Counted from the stretch's first letter, positions 44,969-54,597 are shown. The stretch is 64,000 nucleotides of DNA from Wenzhouxiangella sp. XN24 (GCF_011064545.1 NZ_JAAMFG010000036.1:372001-436000); one strand, 5' to 3'. Numbers and translations: made by a program. The notes: a model not told the origin generated them from the sequence alone.

Positions 44969-45952
44969 ATGAATGAACCGCGTTTCGACTGGCGCCTCGA
45001 CGAAGTCCGCGAACTGTTCGAACTGCCGCTGTTCGAGTTGCTGTATCGCGCGCACGGGGTGCATCGCGCCAACTTCCCGCACCACCAGGTCCAGGTCAGC
45101 ACGCTCCTGTCAGTCAAGACCGGCGCCTGTCCCGAGGATTGCGCCTATTGCCCGCAAAGCGTCCGTCACGACACGAAGCTGCCGGTCGATCCGCTGCTGG
45201 AGGTGGAAGACGTGGTGGCGCGCGCGCGCCTGGCGCGCGACTCCGGCGCGACACGCTTCTGCATGGGCGCGGCCTGGCGCAACCCGAAGCCGAAGCAGCT
45301 GGCCGTGGTAGCCGAGATGGTGCGCAGGGTGCGCGAGCTCGGCCTCGAGACCTGCGCGACCCTCGGCATGTTGACGGCCGAGCAGGCCGCCACGCTGCGC
45401 GCCGCGGGACTCGACTTCTACAATCACAACCTCGACACCTCCGAAGCGTTCTACCCCGAGATCATCACCACCCGGACCTATGCCGACCGGCTGGAGACCC
45501 TGCAACACGTGCGGGATGCGGGCCTCAAGGTCTGTTGCGGGGGGATCCTCGGGATGGGGGAGACGCGCGAGGACCGCGTGGCATTGCTGCATACCCTGGC
45601 GACGTTGCCGGCGCATCCCGAGAGCGTGCCGATCAACCAGCTCGTACGGGTGCCGGGCACACCGCTCGAGGGCGCCGAACCGCTCGACCCCTTCGAGTTC
45701 GTGCGCACCATCGGCGTGGCGCGCGTGCTCATGCCGGGCTCCCACCTGCGCCTTTCGGCGGGTCGCACCGAGATGAGCGCGGAGCTGCAGGCGATGGCTT
45801 TTTTCGCCGGCGCGAACTCGATCTTCTACGGGGAAAAACTCCTCACGACACCCAACCCGGACGCCGACGGCGACATGGCGTTGCTGCAACGGCTCGGACT
45901 CGTGCCGGAGCCGGGCCGGACAGACTCCCGTGTCGACGCCACCCCTGGCTGA
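44969..45952 (+). CDS. bioB: Biotin synthase
   Basis: 327 aa radical SAM enzyme that inserts sulfur into dethiobiotin. [11 protein letters not shown] holds the three cysteines of the 4Fe-4S cluster. [25 protein letters not shown] and SAGRTEM contain the 2Fe-2S ligands and substrate contacts. It is the first gene of bioBFHCD. Its 3' end overlaps bioF by 23 nt in another frame. Confidence 0.97.
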   Translation: MNEPRFDWRLDEVRELFELPLFELLYRAHGVHRANFPHHQVQVSTLLSVKTGACPEDCAYCPQSVRHDTKLPVDPLLEVEDVVARARLARDSGATRFCMGAAWRNPKPKQLAVVAEMVRRVRELGLETCATLGMLTAEQAATLRAAGLDFYNHNLDTSEAFYPEIITTRTYADRLETLQHVRDAGLKVCCGGILGMGETREDRVALLHTLATLPAHPESVPINQLVRVPGTPLEGAEPLDPFEFVRTIGVARVLMPGSHLRLSAGRTEMSAELQAMAFFAGANSIFYGEKLLTTPNPDADGDMALLQRLGLVPEPGRTDSRVDATPG

Positions 45953-47174
45953 GACACTCGCCGCCGGACTCGAGGAACGCGCGGCGGCCGGCCTGTACCG
46001 TCGCCGGCGCGTCACGGCGTGGCACGCCGGGCTCGGCCCCGCGGAACTGGAGGTGGACGGCCGGCGTTGCCTGGCTTTCTGCAGCAACGACTATCTCGGT
46101 CTCGCGCGGGATCCCCGCGTCGGCGCGGCGATGGCCGCGGCCGCGAAGGCCTGGGGCGCAGGCAGCGGTGCCGCCCACCTCGTCACCGGCCACACCACCG
46201 AGCACCACGCGCTCGAAGAAGAGCTCGCCGCGTTCACCGGCTTCCCGCGCGCGCTGCTGTTCTCCACCGGCTACATGGCGAATCTAGGCCTGCTCTGCGC
46301 GCTCGCCGGGCGCGGCGACCTGGTCGTCGAGGACCGGCTGAACCATGCCTCGCTGCTCGATGCCAGTCGCCTCTCAGGGGCGACGGTCCGGCGCTACCGC
46401 CACGCCGATGCCGAGGCGGCGGCCGGGCGTCTTGCCGGCACCGGCGGGCGCAGGTTCCTGGTCACCGACGGCGTCTTCAGCATGGACGGTGACCGGGCCC
46501 CGCTGGCCGCCCTGGCGCGCGTGGCCGGCGAAGCCGGCGCGGCGTTGCTGGTGGATGATGCACACGGCCTGGGCGTCATCGGTCCCGGGGGTCGCGGGAG
46601 CTGCGCCGCGGCCGGCCTGGAGCCGAACATGATCACCGGCCTGGTCGGCACGCTGGGCAAGGCGTTCGGCACCTTCGGCGCCTTCGTGGCGGGAGACGAG
46701 GCCGTCGTCGAGACGATCATCCAGCGCGCCCGCAGCTACATTTACACGACCGCCCCGCCGCCCGCCGTCGCGGCCGCCACCCGCGTCTCGCTGGCCATCG
46801 CTGCCGAAGAGTCCTGGCGCCGCGAGCGGCTCGACATGCTGGTGACGCGTTTTCGCGCCAGCGCGGAGACCGCGGACTTGCGACTCGGCGCGAGCACGAG
46901 CCCCATCCAGCCGGTCCTGGCAGGCGACGCCCGGGCCGCGCTCGACGCCGCCGACGCGCTGTTCGACGCCGGCCTGTGGGTCACGCCGATCCGCCCGCCG
47001 ACGGTGCCCGCCGGGTCCGCCCGCTTGCGGGTCACGCTGTCTGCCGTCCATACCGAAGACGACATCGACCGCCTGCTGGAGGTCCTCGCCGGACTGCCCG
47101 CACTGCGCGGGGCGGTAAGCTCGGATACGAATGCGAACGCAGGCACGGCGGCGGACAGCGGGGCCGTGCCATGA
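45930..47174 (+). CDS. bioF: 8-amino-7-oxononanoate synthase
   Basis: PLP enzyme of 414 aa joining pimeloyl-ACP and alanine. The PLP lysine is in [38 protein letters not shown] and [10 protein letters not shown] are family motifs. The start is GTG at 45930, inside the end of bioB, which implies coupled translation. The last 20 residues or so are a low-complexity Thr/Ala/Asp tail. Confidence 0.96.
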   Translation: MSTPPLAETLAAGLEERAAAGLYRRRRVTAWHAGLGPAELEVDGRRCLAFCSNDYLGLARDPRVGAAMAAAAKAWGAGSGAAHLVTGHTTEHHALEEELAAFTGFPRALLFSTGYMANLGLLCALAGRGDLVVEDRLNHASLLDASRLSGATVRRYRHADAEAAAGRLAGTGGRRFLVTDGVFSMDGDRAPLAALARVAGEAGAALLVDDAHGLGVIGPGGRGSCAAAGLEPNMITGLVGTLGKAFGTFGAFVAGDEAVVETIIQRARSYIYTTAPPPAVAAATRVSLAIAAEESWRRERLDMLVTRFRASAETADLRLGASTSPIQPVLAGDARAALDAADALFDAGLWVTPIRPPTVPAGSARLRVTLSAVHTEDDIDRLLEVLAGLPALRGAVSSDTNANAGTAADSGAVP

Positions 47175-47947
47175 AACTGCATGCGCAGACCGCCGGGCAT
47201 GGGCCCGACCTCGTCCTGCTGCATGGCTGGGGGCTGCACTCGGGCATCTGGGCGCCGCTGTTGCCGGGCCTCGTGCCGCATTGCCGCGTCACTTGCATCG
47301 ACCTCCCGGGCCACGGACTCAGTCCCCGCGACCGCGCGGACTTCACCGTCGAAGCCGCGGTGGCGGCAGTGGCCGCGGCCGCCCCGCCCGGCGCAACGTG
47401 GCTCGGGTGGTCGCTCGGCGGCCAGCTCGCCGTGGCCGCGGCGCTCGCGGGCCATGCCATCGACAGGCTCGTGCTCGTCGCGACCACGCCGCGCTTCGTG
47501 ACGGCGCCCGACTGGCCCTGCGCAATGGCCAACACCACGCTCGCGGACTTCGCAGCCGCGCTGGACCGGGACCACCAGAAGACCGTGCGCGATTTTCTCG
47601 CGCTGCAACTCCGCGGCGATCGCCAGGCGGCGACTCGACTGGCGGAACTGCGCCGCCTGCTGGCGGGAAGCGACGAGCCCGACCCCCGCGCCCTTGCCGC
47701 CGGGCTGACGATTCTCGCCACGCTCGATCTGCGCACGCGCCTCGAAGAGGTGCGACAGCCGACGCTCGTGATCGCCGGGGAGCGGGATCGTCTGACGCCC
47801 GCAGAGGCCGGGCGCCGTCTCGCGACCGCCCTCCCGGACGGCCGCCTGCTCGTGATGCCCGGCGCCGCGCATGCGCCGTTCCTGGCGTGTCCGGACGATT
47901 TCGTGGCGGCCGTCACCGCGTTTCTCCCGGGAGCGCAGGCCGCATGA
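47171..47947 (+). CDS. bioH: Pimeloyl-ACP methyl ester carboxylesterase
   Basis: 258 aa alpha/beta hydrolase that removes the methyl group from pimeloyl-ACP methyl ester. The nucleophile elbow is GWSLGGQ (about 76-82). The catalytic Asp is in GERDRLTP and the His in PGAAHAPF. LLHGWGLHSGIW is the oxyanion region. The ATG overlaps the bioF stop (ATGA). It also overlaps bioC by 4 nt. Confidence 0.95.
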   Translation: MKLHAQTAGHGPDLVLLHGWGLHSGIWAPLLPGLVPHCRVTCIDLPGHGLSPRDRADFTVEAAVAAVAAAAPPGATWLGWSLGGQLAVAAALAGHAIDRLVLVATTPRFVTAPDWPCAMANTTLADFAAALDRDHQKTVRDFLALQLRGDRQAATRLAELRRLLAGSDEPDPRALAAGLTILATLDLRTRLEEVRQPTLVIAGERDRLTPAEAGRRLATALPDGRLLVMPGAAHAPFLACPDDFVAAVTAFLPGAQAA

Positions 47948-48813
47948 ACCGCGATCCTTTTTCGCTGGACCGGGGCCGCGTGCGTGCGTCCTTCGACGCC
48001 GCGGCGTCCGGGTACGACGCGGTCGCGGTCATCCAGGCGGAAGTCCGCAGCCGCCTGCTCGAGCGGCTCGAACTGTTCCGGCTCGCGCCGCGACGCATTC
48101 TCGATGCCGGCTGCGGCACGGGCCACAGCGCCCGCGCGCTGTTGCGTCACTATCGGCGCGCGGAGCTCGTCGCGCTCGACCTCGCCCCGGGCATGCTCCG
48201 TGCAGCGCGCACGCAGCGCCCGTGGCTGCGGCGGCTCGACCCGGTGTGCGGGGACGCCGCGGCCCTGCCGCTGGCCGATGGCTCGGTGGACCTGGTGTTC
48301 TCGAACCTGATGCTGCAATGGTGCGACGCGCCCGACCAGGTATTCGCCGAGTTCCGCCGCGTGCTCAGGCCCGGCGGCCTCGTGCTGTTCACCAGCTTCG
48401 GCCCCGACACGCTGAAGGAGTTGCGGGCCGCATGGAGCGCGGCGGACGGCCATACCCACGTCAGCCGCTTCATCGACATGCACGATCTCGGCGATGCGCT
48501 GATGCGGACCGGTTTCGGCGAACCCGTGATGGACATGGAGCAGCTGACGCTCACCTACCCGGATGTGCGCAGCCTGATGCGCGATCTCAAGACCATGGGG
48601 GCGCGCAATGCCACCGCGGGCCGCAATCCCGGCCTCACGGGACGCCGGCGCCTCGCCGCGATGGAGGCGCACTACGAGCGCCTGCGCCGGGACGGCCGGC
48701 TGCCCGCGAGCTGGGAGGTGGTCTATGGCCACGCCTGGGCGGTGGAGCCGCGCGGGACCCGGGCAGGCGGCGAAGTGGCCGTGCCGCTGTCGGGCATCGG
48801 CCGGCGTCGCTGA
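47944..48813 (+). CDS. bioC: Malonyl-ACP O-methyltransferase
   Basis: SAM-dependent methyltransferase, 289 aa, that primes pimelate synthesis on the fatty-acid machinery. The SAM motif is ILDAGCGTGHSAR (about 51-63). Motifs LALDLAPGM-like and SNLMLQWCD are typical of BioC. Overlaps join it to bioH (ATGA) and bioD (TGATG). Confidence 0.95.
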   Translation: MNRDPFSLDRGRVRASFDAAASGYDAVAVIQAEVRSRLLERLELFRLAPRRILDAGCGTGHSARALLRHYRRAELVALDLAPGMLRAARTQRPWLRRLDPVCGDAAALPLADGSVDLVFSNLMLQWCDAPDQVFAEFRRVLRPGGLVLFTSFGPDTLKELRAAWSAADGHTHVSRFIDMHDLGDALMRTGFGEPVMDMEQLTLTYPDVRSLMRDLKTMGARNATAGRNPGLTGRRRLAAMEAHYERLRRDGRLPASWEVVYGHAWAVEPRGTRAGGEVAVPLSGIGRRR

Positions 48814-49520
48814 TGCGCGGCGTGTTCGTCACCGGCACCGACACGGAGGTGGGCAAGACCCTGTTCTGTGCGGCGCTGCTGGTGCAACTGGCCGCCGCGG
48901 GCGTGGCTGCCGCGGCATGCAAGCCGGTGTCGGCCGGGTGCCGGCGCGAGCAGGGGCGGCTGGTCAACGACGACGCGGAATTGCTCGCGCGTCTCGCGCC
49001 GCTGTCCCGCCCCCTGGAAATCGTCAACCCGGTGGCGCTGGAGCCCGCCATCGCGCCGCACATCGCGGCCGCGGAGGCGGGACTGCGACTGGAGGCGGGC
49101 GCCCTGGTGAGCGCATGTCGCAGCGCCGCCGACGACGCGGCGTTTCTCGTCGTCGAGGGCGCGGGCGGCTGGCGGGTGCCGTTGACCGGCGAGGACACGC
49201 TGGCCGACGTCGCGCGCGGCCTCGGCCTGCCGATCGTGCTGGTGGTCGGCCTCCGGCTCGGCTGCCTGAACCATGCGCTGCTGACCGCGGAGGCCGTCCG
49301 CGCGGACGGCCTCGAACTCGCCGGCTGGGTCGCCAATCCGCTGGCGAGCGCGATGCCGCGCATGGAAGAGAACATCGCCACGCTGACGGCGCGCCTCGGC
49401 CCGCCCCTGGCGCGGCTGCCCCACTGCCCGGACGCGGCGCCTGAAGCACAGGCGCGCGCAGCCGCGGCGGCGCTCCCGGCGGGCCTTTGGCGGCACCTCG
49501 CCGGGGGTCGCGGGACATGA
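48813..49520 (+). CDS. bioD: Dethiobiotin synthetase
   Basis: ATP-dependent carboxylase of 235 aa that closes the ureido ring of dethiobiotin. The P-loop is VTGTDTEVGKTLF (about 5-17). CKPVSAG and EGAGGWRVPL are substrate-binding motifs. It is the last gene of the operon. The operon lacks bioA, the aminotransferase for the step between BioF and BioD, so that gene must be elsewhere. Confidence 0.95.
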   Translation: MRGVFVTGTDTEVGKTLFCAALLVQLAAAGVAAAACKPVSAGCRREQGRLVNDDAELLARLAPLSRPLEIVNPVALEPAIAPHIAAAEAGLRLEAGALVSACRSAADDAAFLVVEGAGGWRVPLTGEDTLADVARGLGLPIVLVVGLRLGCLNHALLTAEAVRADGLELAGWVANPLASAMPRMEENIATLTARLGPPLARLPHCPDAAPEAQARAAAAALPAGLWRHLAGGRGT

Positions 49521-49526
49521 CCGTTG

Positions 49527-49556
49527 TTGCGCGGCATTGCGGCATTCACTTACGAT
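49527..49556 (+). promoter_or_regulatory. Possible promoter ahead of the cytochrome oxidase cluster
   Basis: TTGCGC (49527-49532) and TACGAT (49551-49556) are 18 nt apart, 4 of 6 and 4 of 6 matches to sigma-70 elements. If real, transcription starts near 49563, downstream of the first possible start codon of the DUF2244 gene. Confidence 0.4.
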
Positions 49557-50121
49557 TAGCGCGCTTTTGCGGCGCCGTGGGCGACCACGGGAGGTTGGCG
49601 CAGTCTCCGAACACAGTCACAGGCTTCTCGGGCATGTCCTGGTCAGCGCGAATGCTTCGCTGACGCCCGGGGCCGCGGCGCTGTTTTTCGGCGTGACGGC
49701 GGCAGCGTCCCTTGGTTTCGCGGGGGTGCTTGCGGCAAAAGGCTTCTGGCCGGTACTGCCGTTCGCAGGCGTGGAGTTGTTTGCTCTTGGCGTGGCGCTG
49801 GGCGTCACGGTCCGACGCGGCAGGTACCGGGAATTCGTCAGCGTCTACGGCGACCGGATCGTCATCGAGAAGGGCACCGGGCGGGTCGAGGAGCGGGTCG
49901 AAATACCGCGGGCATGGGCGCGACTCGAGCTGCAGCCGGCCCGCTGGCGCGGACACCCCGGCAGGCTGCTGTTGCGCTGCCATGGCAAAAGCTGGGAGGT
50001 CGGCGCGGTGCTGACGGAGACGGAACGGGAAAGCCTGCGGCGGCGGCTTGCGGAACTGATCGCCGCACCGCTGGCCGGGCAGGCAACCGAAGTGCCCGAC
50101 GCGACGAATGTGAATGATTGA
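49537..50121 (+). CDS. DUF2244 membrane protein
   Basis: Up to 194 aa with two closely spaced helices (about 45-67 and 70-92) and a C-terminal beta-rich cytoplasmic part (FVSVYGDRIVIEKGTG, WARLEL, LLLRCHGKSWEVGAVLTE). This matches DUF2244, a family often found beside cytochrome c oxidase genes. The start is uncertain. The frame opens with TTG at 49537, but a likely promoter lies over it, and the homologous part begins near residue 24. Another TTG at 49567 is possible. It overlaps the pre-coxB region by few bases. Function unknown; oxidase assembly is inferred from context. Confidence 0.78.
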   Translation: MRHSLTISALLRRRGRPREVGAVSEHSHRLLGHVLVSANASLTPGAAALFFGVTAAASLGFAGVLAAKGFWPVLPFAGVELFALGVALGVTVRRGRYREFVSVYGDRIVIEKGTGRVEERVEIPRAWARLELQPARWRGHPGRLLLRCHGKSWEVGAVLTETERESLRRRLAELIAAPLAGQATEVPDATNVND

Positions 50122-50152
50122 CGAGTGTCCTGATGCAGGGGAGCCCGGACTG

Positions 50153-51385
50153 ATGTCCAAGACCACGACCAGGTGGATCGGCCGCATGGCGGCTGGCGCG
50201 GGATTGACCCTCGCCGTACAAGCGACGGCATGGGCCGATTGGGCGTTGAACATGCCGCGCGGCGTGACCGCCATCAGCAACGAGGTCTACGGGCTTCACA
50301 TGCTCATTTTCGGCATCGTCGTCGCGATCGCCGTCGTGGTGTTCGGCGCGATGATCTGGTCGATCTTCCATCACCGCAAGTCGCGCGGCGTGGAGCCGGC
50401 GAAGTTCACGCACAGCACGAAAGTCGAGATCATCTGGACGGTGATTCCGATCGCCATCCTCGTGGCGATGGCCGTGCCCGCCGCCGACACGCTGATCCGC
50501 ATGGAAGACACGCGCAACAGCGACATGACCGTGCAGGTCACCGGTTACCAGTGGAAGTGGCACTACGACTACATCGAAGAGGACATCCGCTTCTTCAGCA
50601 ACCTTTCCGAGGAATCCAACCGCGCCCGCCAGCTGAACTCGGGCATCGACGTCCGGACGGTCGAAAACTACCTGCTGGATGTCGATCGGCCGCTGGTGGT
50701 GCCGGTGGGCGCCAAGGTGCGGCTCCTCTTGACCTCCAACGACGTCATCCATTCCTGGTGGGTGCCGGACTTCGGCGGCAAGAAAGACGCGATTCCGGGC
50801 TTCATCAACGAATTCTGGTTCCAGGCCGAGGAAACCGGGCTGTTCCGCGGCCAGTGCGCGGAACTGTGCGGCCGTGACCACGCTTTCATGCCTGTCGTGG
50901 TCGAGGTGCTGCCGGTCGATGAATTCAACGCCTGGCTGGAAGCCAATTCGCCGGACGCCGAGGCGACGCCCGCGGTGGCGCGCGAAGTCCTCGAGGCCGC
51001 CCCCTCAGTCGCTGCGCCGGCCGGCGACACTGCGGAAGAGACAGCTGCCGCGCCGGCCCAGGCAGCTGACGCGGCTGATGCATGGAATATGGACACGGCG
51101 ATGGACCAGGGCCGCGACCTGCATGTGCGCCACTGCGCGGCCTGCCACCAGGCGGACGGCAGCGGCCTGGCTGCCGCAGGTTTTCCGGCCCTCGCCGGGA
51201 CGAGCGTCGGCCTCGAGGAACACATCGACGTCAGCCTCGACGGCCGTTCCGGCACGGCCATGGCCGCCTTTGGTCCCCAGCTCAGCGACGAGGAGCTGGC
51301 GGCCATCATCACTTACCAGCGCAATGCCTGGGGCAACGATACCGGCGACCTCGTGACGCCTGCCGATATCGCCGCCGCCCGCTGA
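50153..51385 (+). CDS. coxB: Cytochrome c oxidase subunit II with fused cytochrome c domain
   Basis: 410 aa. A signal peptide (to about residue 28) is followed by two helices and the periplasmic cupredoxin domain. The CuA ligands are in GQCAELCGRDHAFM plus the His in DVIHSWW. A long Ala/Glu/Pro linker leads to a cytochrome c domain with the heme motif CAACH and a distal Met in GTAMAAFG. This makes it a caa3-type subunit II that can take electrons directly from soluble cytochrome. The ATG at 50153 is preceded by GGGGAG. An upstream ATG at 50114 is a poorer start. Confidence 0.95.
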   Translation: MSKTTTRWIGRMAAGAGLTLAVQATAWADWALNMPRGVTAISNEVYGLHMLIFGIVVAIAVVVFGAMIWSIFHHRKSRGVEPAKFTHSTKVEIIWTVIPIAILVAMAVPAADTLIRMEDTRNSDMTVQVTGYQWKWHYDYIEEDIRFFSNLSEESNRARQLNSGIDVRTVENYLLDVDRPLVVPVGAKVRLLLTSNDVIHSWWVPDFGGKKDAIPGFINEFWFQAEETGLFRGQCAELCGRDHAFMPVVVEVLPVDEFNAWLEANSPDAEATPAVAREVLEAAPSVAAPAGDTAEETAAAPAQAADAADAWNMDTAMDQGRDLHVRHCAACHQADGSGLAAAGFPALAGTSVGLEEHIDVSLDGRSGTAMAAFGPQLSDEELAAIITYQRNAWGNDTGDLVTPADIAAAR

Positions 51386-51408
51386 GCCGAACCCGGGAGA
51401 ATTAGCAG

Positions 51409-52986
51409 ATGTCTACCGCTACGCACGCTGAACACGGCGATCACGGCCACCATCCCACCGGCCTGCTCCGCTGGCTGACGACCACCAACCACAAGGACAT
51501 CGGCACGATGTACCTGGTGTTCAGCCTGACGATGTTCTTCGTCGGCGGCGCCATGGCGCTGGTGGTCCGGGCGGAGCTGTTCCAGCCGGGCCTGCAGTTC
51601 GTGGATCCCGGCTTCTTCAACCAGATGACCACCATGCACGCGCTGATCATGATCTTCGGCGCCGTCATGCCGGCCTTCGTGGGCCTGGCCAACTGGATGG
51701 TGCCGTTGCAGATCGGCGCGCCGGACATGGCGCTGCCGCGGCTGAACAACTGGAGTTTCTGGATCCTGCCCTTCGCCTTCACGCTGCTGCTGCTGACGCT
51801 GTTCCTGCCGGGCGGCGCGCCCGCGTCGGGCTGGACCATGTACCCGCCGCTCGTGCTGCAGACCGGCAACGCCTTCCCCTTCCTGATCTTCGCCATTCAC
51901 CTGATGGGCCTGTCGTCCATCATGGGCGCGATCAACATCATCGTCACCATCATGAACATGCGCGCGCCGGGCATGACGCTGATGAAGATGCCGCTGTTCA
52001 CCTGGACCTGGCTGATCACCGCCTACCTGCTGATCCTGGTGATGCCGGTGCTGGCGGGCGCGGTCACGATGCTGTTGACCGACAAGTACTTCGGCACCTC
52101 GTTCTTCGCCGCGGCCGGCGGCGGCGATCCCGTGATGTTCCAGCACATCTTCTGGTTCTTCGGGCATCCCGAGGTGTACATCATGATCCTGCCGGCCTTC
52201 GGCATCGTCTCGGAGATCATCCCGACCTTCGCGCGCAAGCCGTTGTTCGGCTACGCGGCGATGGTGTACGCCACGGCCAGCATCGCCTTTTTGTCGTTCA
52301 TCGTCTGGGCCCACCACATGTTCACCGTGGGCATGCCGCTGGCCGGGCAGCTGTTCTTCATGTTCACGACGATGCTGATCGCCGTGCCCACCGGGGTGAA
52401 GGTGTTCAACTGGGTCGCGACCATGTGGCGCGGCGCCATGACCTTCGAGACGCCGATGCTGTTCGCCATCGCCTTCGTGTTCCTCTTCACCATCGGCGGC
52501 TTCTCGGGGCTGATGCTCGCCATCGTGCCGGCCGACCTGCAGTACCACGACTCCTATTTCGTGGTCGCGCACTTCCACTACGTGCTGGTGCCGGGCGCGG
52601 TGTTCGCCATCATGGCCGCGGTGTACTACTGGCTGCCGAAGTGGACCGGCAACATGTACAACGAAACCATGGGCAAGGTGCACTTCTGGCTGACCGCCAT
52701 CTCGGTCAACCTGACGTTCTTCCCAATGCATTTCGTGGGGCTGGCCGGGATGCCGCGCAGGATTCCGGACTACGCAACGCAGTTCGCCGATTTCAACGCC
52801 ATAGCCAGCGTCGGGGCATTCCTGTTCGGCTTCTCCCAGCTGCTGTTCGCGTGGAACATCTATCGCTGCGCCAAGGGTGGCGAGAAGGCGACGGCCGGCG
52901 TCTGGGAAGGCTCGCACGGCCTCGAGTGGACCGTCCCCTCGCCGGCACCCCTGCACACCTTCGACACGCCGCCCGTGGTCAAGTAA
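51409..52986 (+). CDS. coxA: Cytochrome c oxidase subunit I
   Basis: 525 aa, twelve transmembrane helices. It carries low-spin heme a and the heme a3-CuB centre. WFFGHPEVYIMILPAFG holds the cross-linked His-Tyr pair of the CuB site, HHMF holds further CuB ligands, and HFHYVLVPGA carries the heme ligands. The Glu of the D-channel region is not obscured by truncation. GGGAG precedes the ATG. It follows coxB by 23 nt. Confidence 0.97.
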   Translation: MSTATHAEHGDHGHHPTGLLRWLTTTNHKDIGTMYLVFSLTMFFVGGAMALVVRAELFQPGLQFVDPGFFNQMTTMHALIMIFGAVMPAFVGLANWMVPLQIGAPDMALPRLNNWSFWILPFAFTLLLLTLFLPGGAPASGWTMYPPLVLQTGNAFPFLIFAIHLMGLSSIMGAINIIVTIMNMRAPGMTLMKMPLFTWTWLITAYLLILVMPVLAGAVTMLLTDKYFGTSFFAAAGGGDPVMFQHIFWFFGHPEVYIMILPAFGIVSEIIPTFARKPLFGYAAMVYATASIAFLSFIVWAHHMFTVGMPLAGQLFFMFTTMLIAVPTGVKVFNWVATMWRGAMTFETPMLFAIAFVFLFTIGGFSGLMLAIVPADLQYHDSYFVVAHFHYVLVPGAVFAIMAAVYYWLPKWTGNMYNETMGKVHFWLTAISVNLTFFPMHFVGLAGMPRRIPDYATQFADFNAIASVGAFLFGFSQLLFAWNIYRCAKGGEKATAGVWEGSHGLEWTVPSPAPLHTFDTPPVVK

Positions 52987-52999
52987 TGGAGCGCACGGC

Positions 53000-53137
53000 T
53001 TGAATGATCCGTCCCAGCAGCAACGCCAGCGTCGTGCCCGCGTGATCCGCAATGCGGTGATCCTGGCGCTGACGGCCGTGGCGATCTATGCCACCTTCAT
53101 CATGCTGGTCGCCGAGCGCGGCCCGGTGGCGCCATGA
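53000..53137 (+). CDS. Small single-helix protein between coxA and ctaG (cytochrome oxidase small assembly protein type)
   Basis: 45 aa starting from TTG at 53000. A basic N-terminus (QQQRQRRARVIR) is followed by one transmembrane helix (about 17-37) and a short tail. Small proteins of this form occur between subunit I and CtaG in many proteobacteria and are thought to aid oxidase assembly. It overlaps ctaG in ATGA, which supports translation. A five-codon ATG frame (52986-53003) precedes and overlaps its start. Confidence 0.72.
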   Translation: MNDPSQQQRQRRARVIRNAVILALTAVAIYATFIMLVAERGPVAP

Positions 53138-53661
53138 ACGGGACGCGCTTTCTGATCGCGAAGCTGGTCGGCCTGACCTGCGCGATGTTCGCTTTCGGCT
53201 TCCTGCTGGTGCCGATCTACGAGGTGTTCTGCGACATCACCGGGCTGGGCGGGCGCACCAGCAACGAGGCCGCGGAAGCCGTGATCGCGCCCGACACCTC
53301 GCGCAGCGTGCGCGTCGAGTTCGTCGCCTCGGTCGGCGCCAACGGCCCGTGGGAATTCCGCCCGGCGGTCGCCAGCATGACCGTGCACCCCGGCCAGATG
53401 TACACCACGACCTACTGGGCCGAAAACCAGCAGGACCGTGACGTCATCGGTCACGCCGTGCCCAGCGTGGCCCCCGGCACCGCGGCGCGCTATTTCAACA
53501 AGACCGAGTGCTTCTGCTTCACCGAGCAACGTTTCGGCCCCAACGAGGGTCGCGACATGCCGGTCATATTCATCATCGATCCTGACCTCCCCGCCCACGT
53601 GGAGACGGTCACGCTGTCATACACCTTCTTCGACCGGGCCGAACTGGCCGCGGCGAACTGA
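53134..53661 (+). CDS. ctaG: Cytochrome c oxidase assembly protein CtaG/Cox11
   Basis: 175 aa copper chaperone that delivers copper to CuB of subunit I. One N-terminal membrane helix (about 8-28) ends in PIYEVFCDITGLGG. The periplasmic Ig-like domain has the copper motif ECFCFTEQRF. The full motif set is present. Confidence 0.96.
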   Translation: MNGTRFLIAKLVGLTCAMFAFGFLLVPIYEVFCDITGLGGRTSNEAAEAVIAPDTSRSVRVEFVASVGANGPWEFRPAVASMTVHPGQMYTTTYWAENQQDRDVIGHAVPSVAPGTAARYFNKTECFCFTEQRFGPNEGRDMPVIFIIDPDLPAHVETVTLSYTFFDRAELAAAN

Positions 53662-53705
53662 GTCGCCGGCACCGGCCGGAAACAGGAAAACAACGGGGAA
53701 TTCCG

Positions 53706-54569
53706 ATGGACCAGTCTGAGCGCTATTACGTGCCCCATGGCAGTTACTGGCCGATCGTGGGCGCGGTCGGCCTGTTCTTCATGATGCTCGGGCTGTCGGC
53801 CTGGTTCAACGGCATCGGCCTCATGGGCTGGGTCGCCTGGGCGGGGGTCGCCATCGTGCTGGTGATGATCGTCGGCTGGTTCGCCACCGTCATCAACGAG
53901 AGCGAAACCGGCGCCTACAGCGACCAGGTCGGCCGCTCGTTCCGCATGGGCATGACCTGGTTCATCATCTCAGAAGTCATGTTCTTCGCGGCTTTCTTCG
54001 GCGCGCTCTTCTATGCCCGCCAGCTCGCGATCCCGTGGCTCGGCGGCGAGGGCAACAATTTCTTCACCCACCTGCTGCTCTACCCCGAGTTCGAGGCGGC
54101 GTGGCCGACCGGGGGGCCGGAAGCGTGGGGCGGGGACTTCAGGATCATGGGCGCCGGCGGGCTGCCCGCCATCAACACGGCGATCCTTCTGACCAGCGGC
54201 GTGACGCTCACCATCGCGCATCACGCGATCAAGGAAGGCAACCGGAAAATCACCTCCTGGGGGCTGTTCGCCACCATTCTCCTCGGCCTGGTGTTCCTCA
54301 GCCTGCAGGCCTACGAGTACGTGCATGCCTACCGGGACCTCAACCTGCGGCTCACTTCGGGCATCTACGGCAGCACCTTCTTCATGCTGACCGGCTTCCA
54401 CGGCATGCATGTCACGCTCGGCGCGTTGATGCTGATCGTGATCTGGGTGCGCGTGCTGAAGGGGCATTTCACGACCACCGAGCACTTCGGTTTCGAGGGC
54501 GTGGCCTGGTACTGGCACTTCGTGGACGTGGTCTGGCTGGGGCTGTATATCTTCGTCTACTGGCTCTAG
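53706..54569 (+). CDS. coxC: Cytochrome c oxidase subunit III
   Basis: 287 aa, seven helices. Signature sequences are MTWFIISEVMFFAAFFGALFY, TSGVTLTIAHHAIKEG, TGFHGMHVTLGA and AWYWHFVDVVWLGLYIFVYWL. It stabilises the oxidase core. It is 44 nt from ctaG. A hairpin follows it. Confidence 0.97.
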   Translation: MDQSERYYVPHGSYWPIVGAVGLFFMMLGLSAWFNGIGLMGWVAWAGVAIVLVMIVGWFATVINESETGAYSDQVGRSFRMGMTWFIISEVMFFAAFFGALFYARQLAIPWLGGEGNNFFTHLLLYPEFEAAWPTGGPEAWGGDFRIMGAGGLPAINTAILLTSGVTLTIAHHAIKEGNRKITSWGLFATILLGLVFLSLQAYEYVHAYRDLNLRLTSGIYGSTFFMLTGFHGMHVTLGALMLIVIWVRVLKGHFTTTEHFGFEGVAWYWHFVDVVWLGLYIFVYWL

Positions 54570-54577
54570 CCGGGCGA

Positions 54578-54597
54578 CCCGGGCGAATACGCCCGGG
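54578..54597. terminator. Hairpin after coxC
   Basis: An 8-bp perfect stem (54578-54585 with 54590-54597, AATA loop) starts 8 nt after the coxC stop. It is in the gap between coxC and the convergent small gene. No T-run follows. A second, shorter CCCCA/TGGGG hairpin lies just beyond. Confidence 0.5.

Noticed and set aside
51313-53052. Long minus-strand frame opposite coxA
   Set aside because: His/Gln/Arg-rich antisense translation of a membrane protein gene; no start signals.
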